62,985 nt of DNA, from positions 1-62,985 of the forward strand of contig JAGQIK010000479.1 of the NCBI GenBank assembly GCA_020431405.1, in the 5' to 3' direction. This document shows positions 58,786 through 62,985 of the stretch, one piece after another (positions within the stretch are counted from its first letter, which is position 1; the number at the start of each line of letters is the position of its first letter). The stretch comes from Myxococcales bacterium. GTDB taxonomy: Bacteria; Myxococcota_A; Polyangia; GCA-2747355. Position numbers and translations under genes: made by a program. Under the pieces are notes generated by a model. The model ran no database searches. It had not been told where the DNA came from and was given only the letters and a program-made list of their open reading frames with translations.

Positions 58786-59256
58786 ATGCAGCGGCGACAA
58801 ACATGGCGAGCGCTGCTCGGACTCTCGGCGGCCGCCCTGCTCGCCGGCTGCGCCGGTGCCGGCGCGCAGGTGACGGCCAAGAGCGCCGCCTATCCGCTCT
58901 CGCTTTCAGCCTCGCTGCCCGACGGTGACGGCCGGGTACACACCCTCGGCGAGACGCTGCAGCCCGTCGGCGCGCTCGAGATCCACGCCACGCAGTACGG
59001 CATCTTCTACGGCGCGATGCGCGGCGTGTTGGACATCTCGAGCGCGGTCAACGAGCGCGTGCGCGCCGCCGGCGGCGAAGGCGTGGTGCGCCTGGCGATC
59101 CGAGCGCAGAACTGCGCGTTGAACTGGTTCTTCCCGTTCACGATCCTGCCCTTCTGGCCGGGCTGTCACACCATCGAGGTCACCGGTGTGATCGTGCGCC
59201 GGCGGCAAGGCGCAGGCGCGCCAAAACCAGCGGCCGAGGTGCCACGTGCGCGCTGA
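58786..59256 (+). CDS. Small lipoprotein of unknown function (first of three)
   Basis: 156 residues. The ATG at 58786 is chosen; GGGGG stands a few bases upstream. Signal MQRRQTWRALLGLSAAALLAGC with lipobox LAGC. The mature part is beta-rich, with a central IEVTGVIVRRR, and two Cys residues (NCALNWFFPF, GCHTIEV) that may pair. No family recognised. It overlaps the next gene by 11 bp. Confidence 0.7.
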   Translation: MQRRQTWRALLGLSAAALLAGCAGAGAQVTAKSAAYPLSLSASLPDGDGRVHTLGETLQPVGALEIHATQYGIFYGAMRGVLDISSAVNERVRAAGGEGVVRLAIRAQNCALNWFFPFTILPFWPGCHTIEVTGVIVRRRQGAGAPKPAAEVPRAR

Positions 59257-59695
59257 GCGGCGCAGCACGACGCGCGCGCTGGCGCCTGTCTCGCTGGCTG
59301 TGCTGGTGCTGGGGCTGCTCGGCGCCGGCGCCGCGGGCTGCCGGCCGTGGACACCCTCTTCGCTGAGAGCGAGCCGGCCGGTGCTGCTGCTTCCGCGCAG
59401 CCTCGAGTCACACGCGATCACCGCGCGGCAGTGCGCCTTCCGCTCGCTGGTCGGCTCGGTGTGTTACTTGTGCGCGCGAAAACACCACACCTACAATCCG
59501 CTCACTTACATGCGTTGGAGCGCGGATTTTCGCGGCGCCAACGTCGTCGTGATGGTCGCCTCGGCGTCGAGGATCTCGCGCTACAACAACGTGACCTCGC
59601 GCAGCGCTCGGCTGACCGGAAAAGCCGTCTTCTGCTCGGCGTCCGTGATCAAACGTCTCAGCCGCCTTCCCGGCGCCGACGGGCCGCGCCGATGA
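59246..59695 (+). CDS. Small lipoprotein of unknown function (second of three)
   Basis: 149 residues from a GTG inside the end of the previous gene. Signal with lipobox AAGC (LLGAGAAGC). Contains a Cys cluster (RQCAF, VCYLCARKHH), which could bind metal or form disulfides. No family recognised. Its stop overlaps the next start (ATGA). Confidence 0.68.
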   Translation: MRAERRSTTRALAPVSLAVLVLGLLGAGAAGCRPWTPSSLRASRPVLLLPRSLESHAITARQCAFRSLVGSVCYLCARKHHTYNPLTYMRWSADFRGANVVVMVASASRISRYNNVTSRSARLTGKAVFCSASVIKRLSRLPGADGPRR

Positions 59696-60612
59696 GGACC
59701 GCACGTCTACTGGCTGTCGCCCTCGCCACGGCGAGCGTGTCGAGCGCCTGCACGCCTTCGACGCTCACCGCGCGCTACACCATCAGCCCCGTGCTGCTCG
59801 GTCCGGTCAAGACGCTCGACCGCCGCCCGCTGCAGCACGGCACGCGTCGCGCCGAGAACGTCTACCTGCGCGCGTCGAACTTTCGCGAGAGCTCGACCTA
59901 CAGTGTTGGCAACACGCAGTACACGGAAACCGTGGTGCGACAGACGGGGCCATCGCAAGCGGACGTCACGCTGCTGATCAACGCGAAAGACAACTACCGG
60001 CGCCCCGTCGTCGTCGACCGCATCGACTGTTCAGGCTACGCCCTCTTCGCGATCACCTGGGCGCGCACGCGCACTCGATGCGTCGCCAAGACGCGCCTGC
60101 TCGACGAGCCCGATAACGCCCCGGCCTGTCCGCCCGCGCTGCACCAGGCAGCCGAGCGCGGCGACGCCGCGGCGATCCGGCAGGCCGCGACGGGCGGCGT
60201 CGATATCGACTGCCGCCGCGACGGCATGACGCCGCTCTTTCGCGCTGCGCGACGCGGCCACGTCGACGCCGTGCGCGCCCTGCTCGCGCGCGGCGCGGAC
60301 GCACGCAAGACGAGCGCGCTCGACAGGACGCCGCAGCTGCGCCGCGTGCCGACGCTTCTCGTCGCGCTGCCACACCCCAAGGTGGTGGTGCTGCTGCTCG
60401 CCGCGGGATCGAAATGGATCGACTGGTGGGCGGGCGGCGCGGTGCGCTGCGCGCTCCCAGGCCAGCGCTTCTGTCGGCCCAGAGCGCGCGCGCTCGTGCA
60501 GCAGCTGATCCGCGAGGGCAAGCTCAGCGGCGACGCGCACGCCGAGACCATCGCGCACGCCAAGACGTGGCGGGTGCGCCGGCCGCCGCTCGAGCTGCTC
60601 GACGACAAGTAG
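59692..60612 (+). CDS. Lipoprotein with ankyrin repeats (third of three)
   Basis: 306 residues from the ATG at 59692. Signal MRTARLLAVALATASVSSAC with lipobox SSAC. Residues about 20-140 form a beta-rich domain of unknown family. From about 145, ankyrin repeats appear: ALHQAAERGDAAAIRQAATGGVDID and TPLFRAARRGHVDAVRALLARGADAR, then weaker ones (TLLVALPHPKVVVLLLAAGS). Ankyrin lipoproteins outside the inner membrane are known (AnkB-like). Coupled to two small lipoproteins, so a complex is plausible. Confidence 0.78.
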   Translation: MRTARLLAVALATASVSSACTPSTLTARYTISPVLLGPVKTLDRRPLQHGTRRAENVYLRASNFRESSTYSVGNTQYTETVVRQTGPSQADVTLLINAKDNYRRPVVVDRIDCSGYALFAITWARTRTRCVAKTRLLDEPDNAPACPPALHQAAERGDAAAIRQAATGGVDIDCRRDGMTPLFRAARRGHVDAVRALLARGADARKTSALDRTPQLRRVPTLLVALPHPKVVVLLLAAGSKWIDWWAGGAVRCALPGQRFCRPRARALVQQLIREGKLSGDAHAETIAHAKTWRVRRPPLELLDDK

Positions 60613-60759
60613 CGCGAACGCGGCTCGTCGCGCGACAAGACGCGACTCGGCGCGACACGCACACGGCCATCCCAATCCACACGCCGACTTGGCGCCGTCG
60701 TAGAGGCTGGCACGACCGATGCTCCGTCCTCCTTCAGCAACCACGCGAAGGAGGCTGCC

Positions 60760-62082
60760 ATGCAAGCGAAGGGATGGATGTCAGTGCGCCTGGGTTTGCT
60801 GCTCTTGGCGCTCGTGGCCTGGGGGTGCGGCGATGAGACGGTCGCGCCCGACGGTGGCACGCCGGCCGACGGCGGCGGCGACACGCAGCCGGACGCCGCG
60901 ACGGGCCCCTCGTCGTTCACGGTACGTGTGTTCGAGCTCGTCGGCGCAGGAGGCCAATCGCAGTCGCTGATCTTCGACGCGATGGTCGCGCTCGACCAGG
61001 CTGACGGGACTCGCCTCGAAAAGCTTACCGGGAGCGACGGCAGAGTGACGTTCAGCGAGGTGGACTGGAGCGCCGGTCCGATCGCGCTGACCGTCGGCAA
61101 GCAAGGCTACGGGCTGGTGTCGAGCGTCAACATCGACGGCACATACCTCGCGTCCGTCGACGAGCTGCCGGTGATTCTCACGGCGCTGAAGAGCCCCGCC
61201 CATGTGGCGATTACCGGTACCGCGACCAACACCGACCCGTCGGCGACCTATCTGACCGTCACGTCGAACCGCGCGCAGGTGAGCTCTCAACGCAACGACC
61301 TGAGCTTTGGCCTCTCCGTCGACAAGGGCGAGCCGTTCACGCTGATCGGCCTGCAATGGACCGAGGGGCCCAAACCTTCCGGCGCGCGCGACTTCGCCGA
61401 GACGTTGCTCGGCTGGACGGAGCTGGCCCAGCCCGCGGCGCAAGAAAGCCAGAGCGTGACGCTCGACTTCGCCAACGCGCTGGCGCCCGAGACGCACAGC
61501 GGCACCATCACGCTGCCAGCGAACACGAGCCTGGTCGCCACCGCCTCGCGCGCCTTTGTCCGCGTCAGCGACCTGTCGAGCGGCTTGTTCCTCGGGGCGG
61601 TGACCGTGTCGAGCTGCGGCGCCACGAGCTGCACGTTCGAGGCCGAGCACGTCGAGACCCAAGCCGCGCTGTCCCCGGTGACGAGCTACATCCTGCTCGT
61701 CTTCGACGGGATCACGTCGCTGGTACGGCGGCAGGGCTACCCCAAAGCGGGTGCCTCGGTCACGGTCGACGGGTTTCTCGTCGAGCCGCGTCTCATCGCC
61801 CCCACAAACACGAAACAAGCGGTACCCCTGCGCGACCGCATCTCGTGGGAGTGCGGCCCCGACGCGGAGGGATCGGGCCTCGTCATCGGCGGCGGCATCT
61901 GGACAGTCACTGCACGCGCCGGTCGCAACGATGTGACGGTGCCTCTCGCGCCGACGGGCATCGACGAACGCGCGCTGCTGGGGGTCGGTCTGCATTCGGC
62001 GCAGGTGCAGTGCATCGCTGGCAACGACAAGGCCGGCGCCCTGCGCGCCTCGACGTCGCGTACCTTCATCCTCCAGCTCTGA
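60760..62082 (+). CDS. Secreted lipoprotein of unknown function with beta-sandwich-like repeats
   Basis: 440 residues. ATG with AGGAGG 5 nt upstream. Lipobox VAWGC (Cys23). A Gly/Asp/Pro linker (DETVAPDGGTPADGGGDTQ) leads to a first domain (about 50-140) resembling carboxypeptidase-regulatory or Ig-like folds (FTVRVFELVG, SLIFDAMVAL, GRVTFSEVDW). The rest is beta-rich, with a few Cys pairs (SSCGATSCTF). No clear family. The 147 bp upstream contains nothing recognisable. Confidence 0.68.
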   Translation: MQAKGWMSVRLGLLLLALVAWGCGDETVAPDGGTPADGGGDTQPDAATGPSSFTVRVFELVGAGGQSQSLIFDAMVALDQADGTRLEKLTGSDGRVTFSEVDWSAGPIALTVGKQGYGLVSSVNIDGTYLASVDELPVILTALKSPAHVAITGTATNTDPSATYLTVTSNRAQVSSQRNDLSFGLSVDKGEPFTLIGLQWTEGPKPSGARDFAETLLGWTELAQPAAQESQSVTLDFANALAPETHSGTITLPANTSLVATASRAFVRVSDLSSGLFLGAVTVSSCGATSCTFEAEHVETQAALSPVTSYILLVFDGITSLVRRQGYPKAGASVTVDGFLVEPRLIAPTNTKQAVPLRDRISWECGPDAEGSGLVIGGGIWTVTARAGRNDVTVPLAPTGIDERALLGVGLHSAQVQCIAGNDKAGALRASTSRTFILQL

Positions 62083-62089
62083 CCCAAGG

Positions 62090-62985
62090 CTAGGGCGAAA
62101 ACATCGCGCTGCAGCTGGTCTGCCCGCTGGGTGCGTCTTCCACCCGCAGCAGCACGCGATGACGCCCGCGGGCGATGACCTGCGCCGGCGCGCCGTCGCT
62201 GCCGGCGCAGGGCACCGGGCCGATGTCGACGCCGCCATCGACCACCAGCCGGCAGCGCGTGCCGCTCGAGGCCCAGCGCAGCGTGGTGGCGTCCACGGCG
62301 TCGATGCTGCACGAGGCGCCCGTCGCCGCGCCGGAGACCTGGTAGGTCGTGCCGCAGGAGCGCCCGCCGCCGGCGCGCGCCACGCGCAGGGCGATGTAGT
62401 GGCGGCCGCGGCCTTGGTCGACCATCGCCTCGCCCTTGTCGCAGCTGACGGACTGTTCCTTGCCGTCGACGGCGAGTGTGCAGGTGCAGCTGCTGCACTC
62501 GGGCACGGCCCAGCGCGCGCGACCGCCCGAGTCGACGCCCACGCGGCAGCTGCCCGGCGCGGGGCACGGGGCGCTGCTCGCCGAGGCGGCGTTGAAGGCC
62601 GCCGAGCCGCTGTCGCCGATCTGCGCGCGGTAGGCGTCGAGCGCGTAAGCCTGGCCCGGCTCGCGGTGGCCGAACATCTGTACGTCGGCGTCGGGCGTGG
62701 CGCTGGGGGCGAAGCCCTCGGCGGCGCAGAAGACGTTGTCGCGCGAGCGCATGCCGTTGGCCGCAGGGCCCGTGGGGTTCACGTCGCGGTAGTACATCAT
62801 CATCACCGGGCCGCCGACGGCGTTCTTCTTGCCGGCGGCGAGCAGGTTGCGCTCCAGACGCAGGTCGCGGGTCGGCAGCAGGCCCGGGTTGTGCGCTTCG
62901 CAGCGCGGCCCCGGACAGACGTCGCCGATCAGCAGCAACGCAGGCACCTCGCCACCGCCAACGACGTAGTTGCCGTAGAAGCGGC
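62090..62985 (-). CDS. Secreted or surface protein (partial, N-terminus outside window)
   Basis: At least 298 residues. The frame runs to the end of the window as coherent protein (RFYGNYVVGGGEVP before the first in-frame GTG), so the true start lies outside. The visible part is Cys-rich (DVCPGPRCE, APCPAPGSCRVG, CSSCTCTLAVDG, GRSCGTTY, GTRCRLVVDGG) and ends in two or three similar repeats of about 60 residues with the pattern RGRHYIALRVARAGGG and RGRHRVLLRVEDAPSG. Probably exported. No family recognised. Confidence 0.65.
   Translation of the reverse strand, partial: RFYGNYVVGGGEVPALLLIGDVCPGPRCEAHNPGLLPTRDLRLERNLLAAGKKNAVGGPVMMMYYRDVNPTGPAANGMRSRDNVFCAAEGFAPSATPDADVQMFGHREPGQAYALDAYRAQIGDSGSAAFNAASASSAPCPAPGSCRVGVDSGGRARWAVPECSSCTCTLAVDGKEQSVSCDKGEAMVDQGRGRHYIALRVARAGGGRSCGTTYQVSGAATGASCSIDAVDATTLRWASSGTRCRLVVDGGVDIGPVPCAGSDGAPAQVIARGRHRVLLRVEDAPSGQTSCSAMFSP

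Overview
This is a 63 kb chromosomal segment, about 70% G+C, densely coded on both strands. It most resembles Myxococcota (former Deltaproteobacteria, Polyangiales-like). The support is two secreted proteases with MYXO-CTERM-type tails (Cys, transmembrane helix, Arg cluster), an AgmX/PglI-type C-terminal domain, many lipoproteins with Asp/Ala/Gly-rich linkers after the lipobox, Cys-rich repeat and von Willebrand A lipoproteins, and a liu-type leucine catabolism operon. I see no rRNA, tRNA, CRISPR array, transposase, integrase or phage gene. The genus is not determined. No gene-free stretch exceeds 300 bp; the longest is 1230-1518.

Layout. 1-6.9 kb: AMIN/coiled-coil protein (cut by the window edge), single-pass protein with an AgmX-like end, MFS transporter, GH31 glycosidase lipoprotein, glutathione S-transferase. 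7.0-13.1 kb: leftward leucine/isovalerate operon (carboxyltransferase, methylglutaconyl-CoA hydratase, biotin carboxylase, separate biotin carrier, HMG-CoA lyase) ending in a TruC-like pseudouridine synthase. 13.1-17.2 kb: secreted esterase, small secreted protein, VWA lipoprotein with calcium-binding-type repeats. 17.3-20.6 kb: Trk/Ktr potassium uptake operon with an added HAMP protein. 20.6-26.1 kb: three-lipoprotein operon (VWA, unknown, TraB/GumN) diverging from a Cys-rich lipoprotein with a propeller-like C-terminal half. 26.1-29.7 kb: RND/MMPL exporter with a propeller-like insertion in its first extracytoplasmic loop. 29.7-35.2 kb: glycosyltransferase, HExxH lipoprotein, two tandem trypsin-like proteases. 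35.2-41.4 kb: receiver protein, cold-shock-like protein, then PP2C phosphatase, SpoVR, YeaH and PrkA as a leftward stress module. 41.5-47.7 kb: polytopic membrane protein, ketopantoate reductase-like protein, metallophosphoesterase, stand-alone SecD-like head, triple fasciclin lipoprotein. 47.8-53.6 kb: small tail-anchored protein, MltG, RuvX, PilZ-like charged protein, LD-carboxypeptidase, two lipoproteins. 53.7-62.98 kb: SDR/acyltransferase pair, SecA, a three-lipoprotein operon, and two further secreted or lipid-anchored proteins, the last cut by the window edge.

How it fits together. Much of the segment serves the envelope: export (SecA, SecD-like head, RND exporter), peptidoglycan (MltG, LD-carboxypeptidase, AMIN protein) and surface lipoproteins. 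Tight coupling is common: GTGA, ATGA or TGATG junctions link at least nine gene pairs. Several divergent pairs sit only 19-65 bp apart, with -10-like hexamers so close to the start codons that leaderless or nearly leaderless mRNAs are likely.

The least explained signals are the RND exporter with a seven-repeat propeller-like insertion beside a lipoprotein carrying similar repeats, a GGCC-based heptamer repeat found at four convergent gene junctions, and a helically phased direct-repeat operator upstream of the fasciclin gene.
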